DNA from: Alentia gelatinosa
Lineage: Eukaryota; Annelida; Polychaeta; Phyllodocida; Polynoidae
Direction of reading: 5' to 3'
DNA length: 64,000 bases
Assembly (NCBI GenBank): GCA_950022655.1
Contig: OX465581.1
Location: forward strand, 30,475,300-30,539,299
The notes under the pieces were generated by a model. It saw only the letters and a list, made by a program, of their open reading frames with translations. It searched no databases and had not been told where the DNA came from. A program made the position numbers and the translations under genes. Below, piece by piece: positions 23,401 to 35,600 of this stretch (positions are counted from its first letter, which is position 1; each line of letters begins with the position of its first letter).

Positions 23401-26400
23401 AAACGAAAGTAATGTGAGAAATTCTCAAAAGGTATCAGGAAGAGGGGTTATAAAGAGCAACGCAAGTGGACAGAAGGGAAACAGACAGAACAAGGTTGGC
23501 TTCAAGGGGAATATTGACAGCAATCTATAGCAGAGGCAGTTAGAGTCGGGTGAGAACAGGCGTAGAGGACATGGCAAGGAGTCGAGGCAGGGCTGTCGAG
23601 CAGATTGAGCGAGTTGTACGTATAGTATAACCAATCACCACAAACTAATTTCAAATGAGTGCGATTAGGTTTTCTGTTTGATATATCTTCCTGTTTCCCT
23701 TAGTTTTATCAGATACGTTATGTTATGCAATGGCTCCCTGCTGTCCCTTCACCAACATGGTTCTGTCACATCTGCATTGAAATACTTTGGATCGTACATT
23801 TTCACCTTGTTTACAAGAGGCATAGAGGACAGGTGAGGAGTTCCTACGATCAACAGACATGATTCACTGTCCAGCTCTCTAACTTGTCATCCTGTAATAC
23901 AAACTAAAGTACTGCAGGAATTATATACCACACACTGTAAAATGACCTTTCATTGTATTGCCTGCCTTACATAGCACAGCCTGCGTTTGCTGCTTGTCGC
24001 GACTGTCCCAAATAATCCCTAAATAGCCTAGCCAATGTACCCCAGGACCTCCAAAAACCAGCATGGTTCCACTTGTAACCTCACACAGACACTAACTCCC
24101 CACCCACATACACACACACACATATCAGTTTAGAAGGGCTCAAGGTCCCTTTCCCCACACGTTGTATGCCTGTGCGAGGCGGAAGCTGGGCTTTAGGGTT
24201 TGTTAACAGAGCTGCATTGCTTTATGTCATCTTTAATGGTGTCATGTACTCAGCATAGGAGCCAGTGTTCCGGCAACGGGTAGCTGACCCACAGTGCCAG
24301 TTTACTACCTGGTCCACCACGAATACAGATGGCCACTTCAGTTTTATAGCAGTCCAGCGTCATCGTTTTTATGACAAAGGCCAAGGGAAGCTCGTCTTCA
24401 GCAACCCAAGGCTCGGATATTTATAAACACTAAAGATAGGCAGCCCCCACCGCCGGCAGTGACGGCTTCTGAATGAGCTGGGTCAGCAGCATGTCCCACC
24501 ACAGTCTGTCACTCTGAATAGAGTGATACGGATTGGAATACGTCTCTACATCCTCTGGCTTCGGCATCGGTTCATCCGATCGTCAATTTACCCCGTATTT
24601 ATCACGTACAGATAGAATCACCCTGTTTTTGTATAATACGTCGAATTAGAAGTGTCTCTTTTTTTTTCATTAGAAACACTCATAGTAGACACTATAGGCT
24701 CTCACGTGAAGATAATAAGCATACCAGGCTTTAAGCCCCATTCTCATTTCTTCGGCATACAGGGTTGTATAAGAAGGCTAACGAATGGAAGGAGAGGTAG
24801 AGCAGATAGAATTATCATTCTAAGAAGAAGTTATTGAAAGATATTATAGAAAAATTGAAGTGGAAGAAGTCGCAAATTACAGACAGTGGAATCTCTTCAA
24901 AGATGTTATATTGCATCCAAGCTAACAATCCTGAGGTGTGATGTACAGTTTAAGGGAGGGGGCACGTTTCGTGTTATTTTACAGCAATTCTTCGGGTGAT
25001 CGGTATTATGAGAAAATTGGCTTGCGAGTATGTGGTGCATTATGAACAGGAATAACCATAATTAGGGACCGACGCCACAGGTGGAGGGCTATATTATTGG
25101 ACATTCAGTTGAGTGAGGCACACTCGTTTAGTTTTTTTTTACACCACAAAATATTGGACATTAATGAAACATCAATTAGAATTAGCCTGGAGGTGATGGA
25201 GCACCAATGTCGAGTATCTCCAATCACATCTTAGCGACCATATTAAACTAGAACACCCCTGAACTTGATACTAATCTCTGTCATAGCAGAGATTTAAGTC
25301 TACTGTATTTACAATTTAAGGTAAAATATATGATAGAGATTGTACTCTGTTTTCGATGTATAATCTCGGATAATATTTTTGATGCAAAGTCTGTGTTCCT
25401 ATGTGTGAGTCTCTGTCTTGTGGTTTAACTGTATCATCTAAAGATCTATTGACGAAAATTGCCTAGTCTCTGATATCAAATTGACACTCTGCGTCTCTGT
25501 TTAAAAAAGCAGCGGCATGATAAAGAAATATCTCTTATGAGATATTAATGCGCGGATAATTCTGCACTTTTCCTCTTGTGGGAGGGATTAGGTGGCAATG
25601 CCCTAATCGAGGAGGTTCCATTCAGCGAATGCACAACTTCCGGTAAATGACCCCAACGGCTACGAAAACGTCGACAATGTTAAATACATATTGAACTGAA
25701 CACTGAGAATGCTAAAAGTGCATTAAATTATGGTAAAACACTCTGTACACCTCATGTCCTACCTCAAAGAAACTGTGGAACAAAGTAACGGCAGAAAAGA
25801 GGAGTTTTTCTTTCAAGTGACAATCTCAAATCTCAAATTTGTTTACTTCTCAGGGTACTCTTGCTGACGTAATATGCGTTATCATATTTTTGAATCGACA
25901 CACGTGGCTTCGCCATTTTCTTTTACGTTGCGACGACCACGCGACCTCGTTTTTATGACGTTATTTTACGTTAATGCAATGTATCAAATTCCAAGCGGAC
26001 GCGAACATTACTATTACTGCACCCGTACCAGCGGGTAGTATTTTATACACGTTTGACCGTGGGTACATAATGATACAGCAAACTTCATTAATTCAGTTTG
26101 CATGAAATACTAGAGACCCACATGAATATGTACTACATTCTTCATGAACTGCATTCGTTCTTGTTGTCAATTCGAGCAATCAATTCCTAATGATGTAACT
26201 TTGCATAAGATTGCGCCCCAACTCCTTTGGCTATATGTGCTTGTAAAGAATCATTATTTCTTATAGCTTGAATCAATTCTTCAGGTTGGCGTGAAATCAC
26301 CGCCCCCCTCTCCTCTCTGCCGTGATCATCGAAACTAAGACGTCCCCCCGCCCGCTTTCTGTACATCTACATATCCAACATGGAACCGTGAAGCTCACGG

Positions 26401-26700
26401 TAATCCGCACATATTGCAATTGAGATTGGCAACCCTGCTGGTTAGCTGAGATGGTAGTATCGGGCAGACGGATTAAGTCAGATGGGTAATCTTAATGCCA
26501 GAACAGATTAGCTGGTGTGTTAATCGCCCACCACAAAGGCACCCGGGAGGCCTATCTTCACGTACACATTCTACCTCCAGCTATAATGTTGGAATAGTGA
26601 ATATATCAAAACTTAACTTAAATGAGGAGGTTTTTGTACATGTATATTGAATTATAAACCTGAAGCCCTACGATAAAAAAGAGAGAGAGTGCGGCATCTC
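23400..26700. other. Gene-free stretch
   Basis: No coding region or organised repeat was recognised. It holds a purine-rich patch at about 23420-23600, a short CA run near 24110-24122, and otherwise AT-rich unique-looking DNA. Confidence 0.5.
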
Positions 26701-26702
26701 TC

Positions 26703-26909
26703 TTAGGCCCGGCGTCCACTGAGCTCCTAATCTTCTACAATAGACCTTGCGATGTTTCTAAACACCGATTTTGATGCACGCCGATGTTCTAAATCTAGAT
26801 GTTTAATAAGATAAGATAATCCCGATTGTCTATGAATTTTGACATTATGCATTGTAGTGCATCGGGAGGTCTTAAATTTCTATTGTATTAGGTGGATACC
26901 GGGGCCTAT
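26703..26909. mobile_element. MITE-like element, GGCCCGGCGTCCACTGAG family, short copy
   Basis: The left end TTAGGCCCGGCGTCCACTGA at 26703 is mirrored at the right end by TAGGTGGATACCGGGGCCTA, ending at 26908. The right 45 bases (ATCGGGAGGTCTTAAATTTC, then an AGGTGGA-type end) are clearly homologous to the right end of the element at 56.0-56.8 kb, and the left ends also match. The element has no coding capacity (about 207 bp). Both copies carry TTA or TA at their edges, which could be a TTA/TA target duplication. Confidence 0.75.
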
Positions 26910-29900
26910 TCTTATATTATGGCCTATACTTTACATTCCATATAATTTCATTGGAAACGTGGACCTCCTAGTCAATACACTACAAATTTAAACTGAAAGT
27001 CTTTTTGTTGTTGTTAATTCCAGACGTATGAATACATGGACACTACACATTGGTTTGTATGTTTGAATGGATAACTTCATGTTTTAGGGAAACTACAAGA
27101 CTATCGATCATATCATGGTTCATGTATTTAAAACATAATATAACAGTGTTGACAAAGTACAGACTGACTTGTTGATCAAAATGTGTGGATGTTAGCCATA
27201 TGAACAAAGTGCCTCCCAGTCGTGAATGAAAGTTTTTTGTTTTTTTCTTTTCGGTATACCAGGTGTTATTTGTCTTAGGTGAGTCACATGTGCGCCGTAT
27301 CATTAGTCTTCCCATTGTGTTGGCCAGGTTTGGTAACAAGGGGAGTTTGTCTGTCAAGCAGTTCAATATATCGATCTGCTAGCTGCTTATTATGAGGGAT
27401 CACAGTATGTGCTCTGTATGGAGGTACTAGCTGCGAACCTTAGTTCACGGAAACCAGGAGACAATGAGCATACAGGTTGGTTTATCTTGAGCTACACTAA
27501 TAAATATAAAGAATTAAAAATAAATTTCAATTAATACCTCTTATCAATTATTGAGGAGACTTCCATCATTGGGACAAAGCATCATACTAACAATAAACAC
27601 TTTGAAAGCGCCTTATGAAGGTCAAATCTTTGGCTCTGTTATGTGAAGCGTTGTTAAACCAGAAACAGATTCATTGATGAAAAAGATTAGACATGTTATG
27701 AAACAAATCTGAAAGCCTTAATAAATTCGAAAGCCTTAATAAAATAATCTGTTGAGATATCTAAGTTTCATGAGAGCTTTTCTGGAAGTCACGGTTACCT
27801 GCGTTTCTTTTCCTCGAGCTCCTTTTCTTCAGGCATGGTTGACCGGTCCTTGACTGCTCCTCCAGAAATGAATTAATTCTATCTCTGTTGAAACTACCGC
27901 CAGGCTACCAAAACCAGATGTTAAAAGTCCTGGATAGTATACACGCTGCACAATGATCCCCTACGATAATTATAACTGCCACAGTACGTCTTTCATGGTG
28001 AGTCGAAAGGAGAGATGTGTCCACCTCTCTCGTGGGCCATGGAGGTTATGTCCAAGCCCTGAAGTAATGTCCTCTACCACTGCATATTAGCTTAGCGTGC
28101 ATGCCAAGGAGCATGGACTATTGCTGTGTTAATCTCGGAGTGCTCACCTGAAAGGATTATCAGGATGCCCACAGGTACAGGCAGTATTTGCCCACACCAT
28201 GGGGTCCTCCACTCTGCATTATGGGGACAAACTTAGCGTAGATTTCAGCATGTTTTAAATCCAGATGGTGTAACCCTTGATCTAGAGGCAAACCGGAAGC
28301 TCCAAAGTCGCCATGATTTGGGCTGGTTTTAGATTCAATCATGATCTTTCAATCTTTAAATAACACCCCGCCCTCAATACAGAGATCGCTACTAAAAAGG
28401 ATATTGGCGACTTCTCTACTGTACGTGGACAGTCAGGCCTCCAAGGAAATATGTCTTTGAAACACTTGTTTTGCTGATTATGGTCTCAACAGACATATAT
28501 ATATATATTTAGTACGGATATGCTAATAGCGTGGAGTATTACTTACTAATTTCCAAATTTATAGTTTGAAAAGAGCCCCCTCCTCCACACACACACACAC
28601 CGATGCTGGTCAATCCGGTCGTGGTGCGTGAAGGTCATGTGGGGGTCACCTTTTAATAGCCGATATTGTCAAAAGGTATAGTCTGTCTGCCTTCCCAGAG
28701 GATTTGAGGAGACCAAAAGGCCAGATCTAATGACATACACCATAGCCCACTCCACTGATGTAAGAGCTACAGAATTTGCATGACTTTCGGCCGAATGGAA
28801 CAGAGAAACTGAAGGCGAAATGCACAGTTGTGTACATCTTTCCTTCCACTAGGTGAAGCTGGCTTGGAATGGTATTAAGATCTGTTAGCTCCCTTGTGCT
28901 ATCAATACCTAAGATGGCAACAATGTGAAAGGGAACCCCGTGGCTAAGATGCAAAGCTTCTGCCAAAGATTACCGTGAAAGGCGATGTTGATCAGCATTC
29001 CAGGAGCATAACCCTTTTCTATAATCTTTTATGCAAATGTTTAGACTAATGTCAGGATATCAGAGAACCACTTTTCATTTTAGCGCGTATATATAAATTT
29101 ACAGAGAAATGAAGATAAGGATTCGATATTATCTATACGTAGACGCAAATGAATGAGCTTATAAAAATGATCGGAATATATCATGAAAGACGGCGGAGCA
29201 CTTTTGGTTGATTTACTTTGAAATTGCTTATCCTGTAACTATCTGAATTTTGAATCCATAACTATTATTTTTCAATCATTACTTGAAGGTTGGTTCTAAA
29301 AAGGAATCGTGCCGTAGATCCTTGTTTGGAAGGCCCTCTCATTTCATTTCCGACATTAGTTTGATAGGCGCGGAAACACAATACCAACCATGCTCCAATG
29401 TGGACTATTATTTATTCCATATCGATTGTGCACATATCATCAGGTTCCCAGCATTGCATCGGCAGTCTATTTCCATCTATTCAGCCTCTGTTTTGACAGC
29501 TTGCTCGACCAATAGTACAAACCTTGCTGACAGAAACCGCCACAAATATTCTGTTGGGCTGCCGACCAGAGTGAGAGTTGAATGTGTAAGGTACTCCTTT
29601 CAAAGGACCTTATTAGATTATGCGAACCGATGAGCTCATAACTGGTCAGGTCGTCTACCTGCGTACAGATTGCCTTCTTGGGATTAGACCCGTTTCCGTG
29701 GGTGTTAATAATACATCACCTGCCGACACCTCTTTGCCACCTAACGTGTTGGTGTTCAGAGAAACGTGCTTCTATGGCCGCACTCTACATTGACCATAAT
29801 AGCTTTAGTTTTTTTAATAGCTTTAGTTGATAGCAATAATTGCAATAGTGATGTTACTTTATACTTTTGGTGGTTTTTACATTTTAAGAATACTTATTAT

Positions 29901-29955
29901 TAAAAATACTTATTACTGAGGAAATGTGGGAAGAAGAAAGCTACGCTCATGTTTC
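26910..29955. other. Gene-free stretch
   Basis: Only chance ORFs of at most 116 codons were seen. There is a small CA run near 28586-28600. No protein family was recognised. Confidence 0.5.
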
Positions 29956-29959
29956 GATA

Positions 29960-30130
29960 GAGATATATAGGATGTATAGGTTAAAATGGGAGATGAGGTA
30001 TCCGGGGATGGGGGGCATGGTCCACCCCCCGGGGGCAGAGGCAGGCTCAGACATCCACCTCTTGAACCCCAGTCACTCGCCTGCTCACGCCTGTGCGGTC
30101 AGCAAGCGCCCTGCTCTTATGCTTCACTCA
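29960..30130 (+). repeat. Split direct repeat A1 of the DIRS relic
   Basis: It starts at GAGATATATAG and ends just before the gag start codon. It aligns over its full length with A2 at 32123-32290, sharing CAGAGGCAGGCTCAGACAT, CCAGTCACTC and GCCCTGCTCTTA, with scattered differences typical of an old copy. Confidence 0.8.
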
Positions 30131-30990
30131 ATGGTAGATAAAATCGAGTCCTCTTCTGACTTTGACCTGACAAACTGGGCTAAGGCCTCAGGTTTAAAGA
30201 AGAAGACAACAGAAGTCCTGGTCAAGATCGACTATGTGGATTAATGATTTTGCAGTATGCAAAAGAGGCTTTAATTCCCCTCGGACAGGCTAGAAGACTC
30301 CAGCAAGCCCTAGCCACCCTTGGAAACCAGAGATTCACGCAGTTTTCTTGAGGAAGAAAGTGCAGCCACTGAGAATGATGACAAGGAAAAACCCCAAGAT
30401 ACCAGTGAGGACAAACTGCGGGATGACAATGAGGTGGCATTATTAGATGTGGTGGCCAGCTGGGAGAAGGTGATCAAACAGTTGTAGGCAAACAAATGTA
30501 GGGCCATGACTACCGGGCACACACACCAGACTGCAGGCTACACCCTTCCTCTAGCAGACGGAGGCTATGACCCGAAAGTCCTCCTTATCATAAGGGTGAG
30601 TGACCACAAGGCTGAGAAGGTTACACACTTTGTGCCAGAGCACGTTAAGCTCTGACTGGCCAAACGCAAGAAAGAGACAATGAAGTTCACACAAACCGAA
30701 GATGGCTCCTTGGTCCTGTCAGCTGATGGATAAACACCAGTGTATATATCCCAGCCAGAGTGGGCAGCTACCAACATAAGGGTCCTGTACCACCTGAGCA
30801 CTATGGGCCAGAAGCCTTACGAGGAAGTATATCAAAGACTTCCTGCGTATGCTATCTGTATCTTCAAACTGGCTACCAAATATGACAGGCCCTGGGCCTG
30901 GATACCTGGTACAGAGTGCTGCAGGCCCAGAACAGATACCAGTGGGGTGACAAGTTGTCAGAGATTGAGGTAATCTTGCTGCTGCCGAAC
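30131..30990 (+). pseudogene. Decayed gag-like ORF with SAM-like domain (DIRS relic)
   Basis: The frame opens at ATG 30131 (MVDKIESSSDFDLTNWAKAS). The first 75 codons have the spacing of a SAM domain (W-A-K-A-S-G-L near the start, an A-x-x-x-L-G-type end), a feature I associate with Gag-like proteins of invertebrate retroelements. The stretch 30241-30346 is readable only in another frame. The original frame then resumes at 30347, so compensating indels are present. In-frame stops follow at 30485 (TAG), 30653 (TGA) and 30731 (TAA). The frame continues through a Trp/Tyr-rich region near 30890 with one more shift, then meets a C15 run at 31001. It is a non-functional relic. Confidence 0.7.
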
Positions 30991-31000
30991 AAGATGCATA

Positions 31001-31015
31001 CCCCCCCCCCCCCCC
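31001..31015 (+). repeat. Poly-C run (15 bases)
   Basis: Fifteen consecutive C bases lie inside the DIRS relic. This is a homopolymer that may mark the site of internal deletion or later slippage. Confidence 0.9.
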
Positions 31016-31240
31016 TAGTATAACCCAGAACAAGGCAGACTTACACATGCACAAAGAGGTGCGTCTCCAGAACCTTCTTCGGGATAATTATAGCCTGCTG
31101 CTAGTAATTAGGGGGGCAAGGCACATTCTAGGAGATGTCGTCTGCAGAAAGGAACCAATTGTACCCATCATACTACTAGTACTATCCAAATTAGAATTTC
31201 TGATCTTAGATAGGCATCGGTGTGGGTGGGAGCCTTAATC

Positions 31241-31740
31241 ATCTTTTATGGACTTTTGAGGAGGTTCAATGTCTTTCTGACCTCACTGGAGACTTATGAC
31301 TCTTTCAAGAATCTGAAGAGGTGGGACATCAGGACGAACACAAATAGATTAACCATCACAGTAGGGTAGTCCAAAACGGACCTGGTCCGCTCTAAGACCC
31401 GTGTTATCCCTCTCCCCAGGATCAAAGGACACAAGCTGTGCCCTGCCCAGGCATGGATGAATGCCTTCTGGCTGACCTGAAGCACCCTGCTAGATGGACC
31501 AGCACTTGTGTTATCAGACTACAGTCCTCACAACCCCTTCACAGCAAGTGCTTTCACAGCTGGATTGATGGCATCTCTAACAGTGGTTGGAATAGACACT
31601 ACCCCCTCGACTTCCACAGTTTTGAGAGGGGAGGGTGGTTGAAAGCTACTTATGACAGATAACTTGTTTCCGCATGTTAGGGGACTGGGGCTCCAATGCA
31701 TCGACACTTTATACTATCAGCACCCACTCGACTCTTGGGG
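31241..31740 (+). pseudogene. Tyrosine recombinase relic of DIRS-order element
   Basis: In + frames this reads as a DIRS/Ngaro-type tyrosine recombinase. It has an N-terminal G-L-L-R-R-F-N region at 31250, then a Ser-Lys-Thr motif after a TAG stop at 31367 where family members normally have Trp. The segment V-I-P-L-P-R-I-K-G-H-x-L-C-P follows. A second stop (TGA) is at 31478. After a frameshift comes H-S-F-E-R-G-G at 31615-31635, the H-x-x-R box, with Glu where the catalytic Arg is expected. After another shift comes L-G-D-W-G-S-N-A-S-T-L-Y at 31677-31712, corresponding to the GDW...Y box with the nucleophile region. It cannot encode an active enzyme. Confidence 0.82.
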
Positions 31741-31820
31741 CCCTTACCAGCAAGAAGGCAGTAGCCTTGCTACACACCCCTTCCTATCTTCTCTAACTAT
31801 TCACTAGCCGCTGGTGATTG

Positions 31821-32122
31821 GAGGAGTCAGAGACTTGCCCCCAGCACATCCACAACCAACATGGAATGATATACCTTTTAACAATTTATCTTATAACTGG
31901 TTGTTTATCCTATCTTTGTCTGCCACTAGTTGTTTTTCCTTATCATCTAGTGGTTGACATTAGCATTAATCTTATTACTAATTATTACCCTCAACTTAAT
32001 TAGGTTACCGTCAACCTTATCTCAACTATCTATGAACTCATACCTGTGCTGCACACACCCTACTAGTCAATAATGAACTTTGTTTATCTCTAACTACTAA
32101 ATAAGGAGACTCCTTATTCAAG
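31821..32122 (+). repeat. Split direct repeat B1 of the DIRS relic
   Basis: It begins at GAGGAGTCAGAGACTTG and aligns to B2 over about 290 bases (ATATACCTTTTAA, TATAACTGGTTGTT, TTATCATCTAGTGGTT, GTTTATCTCTAACTACT). It abuts A2 directly. Confidence 0.82.
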
Positions 32123-32290
32123 GAGATATATAGTAGTCTAGATGGGAGACAAAAGTGCCGGGGGGAGGGGGGGGGGGGTTGACTGCCTCCTGGGAGCAGA
32201 GGCAGGCTCAGACATTCAACTCTCAAACACCAGTCACTCACCTGCTTGCGCCCACACAGTGAGCATGTGCCCTGCTCTTACACTCCACCT
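32123..32290 (+). repeat. Split direct repeat A2 of the DIRS relic
   Basis: This is a copy of A1, starting GAGATATATAG and ending near CCTGCTCTTACACTCC. It contains a long G run at about 32160-32178. Confidence 0.8.
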
Positions 32291-32350
32291 CCCTCCCTGC
32301 TGCCAGACTCTCCTTTTCGGAAGAGCTGAGACTTACCTTACCTCTCCCTC

Positions 32351-32632
32351 GGGGAGTCAGCGACTTGTGCCTCAGCATTTCCACAACCAACTTTGACTGA
32401 TATACCTTTTAATGGTTTATATTATAACTGGTTGTTCATCCAATCTTTGTCTCCCACTAGATGTTCATCCTTATCATCTAGTGGTTAACATTAGTGTTAA
32501 TCTGATTACCAATAAATACTCTTAATCAGGTTACCGTCAACCTTATCTCAACTTTGTATGATCTCCCTAATAGTTACTGATAAACCTTGTTTATCTCTAA
32601 CTACTTTCTCCCTATTTAAAAGGTAGATATCC
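32351..32632 (+). repeat. Split direct repeat B2 of the DIRS relic (element 3' end)
   Basis: It begins GGGGAGTCAGCGACTTG and follows B1 through GGTTACCGTCAACCTTATCT and GTTTATCTCTAACTACT to about CCTATTTAAAAGG. About 60 bases (32291-32350) separate it from A2. The exact 3' boundary is uncertain. Confidence 0.78.
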
Positions 32633-32639
32633 AAGTCAC

Positions 32640-35600
32640 ATTACCTTTCACAGCCACTAACGACTAACTGCCGTGGAAGTATATTTTCTTGAATGTATTC
32701 AGATTACATTTATATACGAAATCACATAGACAGGTCCCAATATGTACAGCTATGTGCCAGACATTAGGGTATATAGGGCCTCTGGTTAATGCATAATATT
32801 GATATTCCAGTGAGTAATCCCTGGTAGGATTACATGCTTAAATTTCCCAACTTTATTAATACCTCTCTGAACATAGCTCACTCATAGAGACAATTGTGCT
32901 AAAAGTATTATAAATCATATTTGATGGAATGATCGGGAATACCTGCATTGATAGTGTTTGATAGATTAGTTTGATTTCAACTATCACGAATTTAATAGAA
33001 AAAAGGATGTCTGGCTTACGAGTATTCCCAGTATCCCATCTGTCATGAAAAATTTATGTTACAACGAATGCCTTTCAGTATAAGACTACATCCTTGTAAA
33101 CAGATAGAACCAAACATGCACAGACACGCATGGGACGGCTACATTTAATCATTGATGAAAACCAGTTGAGAAAACAATAATTGTGTTATTCTGATTGCTG
33201 TCATTATCATTTATGTTGCTTCTCCAGCCCGATTTTTTTTCAAACAAAGCCACCAGGTCAAATATCAATTAATTATTATTCCAAGAAATTTCGATTCCTT
33301 TTGTGATACTTAACCTATGTGCTATTACGAAAAAAGAATAAATCATATCTGGGTTAAGACATTCTAAAACACATCTATCAACTAGGACGGAAGACTATGC
33401 ACCATGAAGCTGAAGATATCAATAACTGTGGAGAAGTGCTGTCTCATTCTATCGGAAGGATGCTTAACACTTCACGTCTCATTGACAGATTCTCCTTAAC
33501 TTGTCTCTAGGCTATTGCACCGATCCTCAATGGTGCAATTTCCCATTTCCCAAATAATGATTGACCTGGTCCCTTTTCCTCAGAAACAACGATGCCCCCC
33601 TTGAAGTGTTGAAGAAAAATGCGATGGCAATTTTTTTTTATTTCATTCTTTTTAGACTAGCATCCTGCACTTTATTAGAATTCCAATTTCCAGCTTGCAT
33701 TCCATGCCGTGTCGCCAGAGAATTCCTGCCACACTCGCCTTTCAATTCGAGTTAACCAACCTATTGGCAGTAATGTAAACGGGGTGCTGAGCTTCAGCAC
33801 CGCGGGCGTTGGGACTCTTTTTTAGGGGTCTACAGTGTTTCCCACTGACAATGGATTTTCGTGATCTGACAGCAATACCAGAGGGACCTTGGGTGTACTC
33901 CAGCATGGCGGAGATGATAGAAAGCCCAGTGTATTCTGCAGGCCTCTCGTGCACTTCCAGTGGACACCATCACATGGTGACCTTGGAGCCTGTCCCCAGC
34001 AGCCTTCCACTAGATATGCGCCACGGTGGAGTACACTAACCCTCTGGAGTACCACTCAGGTCCGGTCTCACCATTACAAATTGATGCTCGCTACATCGTC
34101 GCTAAGCAACAGGCATTTGACGCACTAAAATGTGTATATATGTGTGGAGAAGAAGAGATAAGATTTGGCCTAAAGTCGCCATAGGCATACGAAAGGCCAT
34201 CAACGATCACTTACAATAAATACGTCGCGCTTCATATAGAGTATGGACAAACAATATGGCACAGTACAATATATAGGGCCATTCAAAATGCCTTTATTGA
34301 TTCTAACAGTATCATTACTGATGGTTGTTTACACGATTGTGGCTCAAATAAGTAGTGGAATAGGAGTCGAGTATTATTATGCTCGGGTTTCCAACAGAAT
34401 GTAGAAGCTGTGAGGGGTAGAGGAGGTGGGACTATCTGGACCACTATGCCAATGTTTACGATACCTCATGTCTGTGGACGTACACAAAGGAGTTGGGCAG
34501 GGAAGAGCTCCAAGCTGCTTGGGACAACAATGACATACCCTAGGCATATCGCACATCCCATTCACCTCCACTGAAATATGGCCTGTATTGCTATGGGCCG
34601 TTGTTTGGGGGAAATCTTTATAAATGTGCTTCTCATAACCAAGCAAACAGATAGAACGGTTATATATTACTCTTTCTGTCCCCTACATTTTCTGGGATCC
34701 ATGGATGTTTTTTAATCGAAACATGCGAAGAGCCAACTGGATAACACACATACGAGTTTTCTCTAGTGATTCTTTCATCTACGAATAAATTATACTAGTT
34801 CCAGTTTTCACATTATATTCATCTAATTATATCCCATTGCACATTGCAAACCAACACTTTGAATGATACCGAACGACAGAACCTTGTATTTTCACCCAGC
34901 GTGTGTTTCTCCTAAACTATTATCATAGCTAGGTTACAAACCGGCAACATGATATCATTTATGAATCAATTCACATATGACTCTAAGATAATGATATTAG
35001 AATATATTCAGAAGAAGAGGGCCCTGTGGGGATTTGTTTTGTTGGTTCCCAGATGGCGTAAGGGTCTGGAGCAGCTGTGGCGTTATCGTAAATCTCGATG
35101 TGGAGCTGGAGTGGGTAGGGACCGTGTAGGTGGGTGGTAGGTGAAGGTGAAGGTGGGCGGGGTTTCTCCCTGCCCTGTTTACAAGGAACTCACTGCCCAT
35201 GATCCCTTCATACATTGCATCATACTGGAGCCCCTAATCCACCTAGGCACGTGTGGTAAACCAACACAGACCCCGGGATCTAGGTAGAGGATCCGACTCA
35301 CAGTGTCCACGTAGGAAACCTCAGATGCGGTCTTTGGTGTTGAGGTTGGCCAGGTCAGGGTGTTTGTGAATCAGCTGGATGGAACGAGGTCGAGGGAGAT
35401 CCGGGTTTCCGAGATTGATACTACAGGGGCGCTCTCACAGACCCTGTGATACTGGTTGCCTCCTATACGTGCTGCCCTTACCCATTTGATCTCATTCAGG
35501 TCACTCCCTACGCCCTGCTCCCTGGGTTCACGCCATATTGCCCGAGCACATGGTTAAGGTGAATAAACAAACACATTTACAAATACCCCAACCAACGACC

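Larger units (their letters stand above)
29960..32632 (+). mobile_element. DIRS-order retrotransposon relic with split direct repeats
   Basis: The order is A1 (29960-30130), a decayed gag-like frame (30131 to about 31000), a tyrosine-recombinase relic (31241-31740), B1 (31821-32122), A2 (32123-32290) and B2 (32351-32632). A1 and A2 share GGCAGAGGCAGGCTCAGACAT-type sequence. B1 and B2 share stretches such as GGTTACCGTCAACCTTATCT. The A-internal-B-A-B layout is the split direct repeat structure of Ngaro/PAT-type DIRS elements, which integrate by a tyrosine recombinase. No reverse transcriptase or RNase H was seen: only about 240 bases lie between gag and recombinase, so that part appears deleted. 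Stops and frameshifts show it is dead. The order-level call is strong, and the sub-family is open. Confidence 0.82.

Noticed and set aside
31240..31740. Alternative reading as a phage or plasmid integrase
   Set aside because: The PLPRIKGH-x-LCP and HSF-x-RGG motifs together with the flanking split direct repeats point to the DIRS retroelement recombinase branch.
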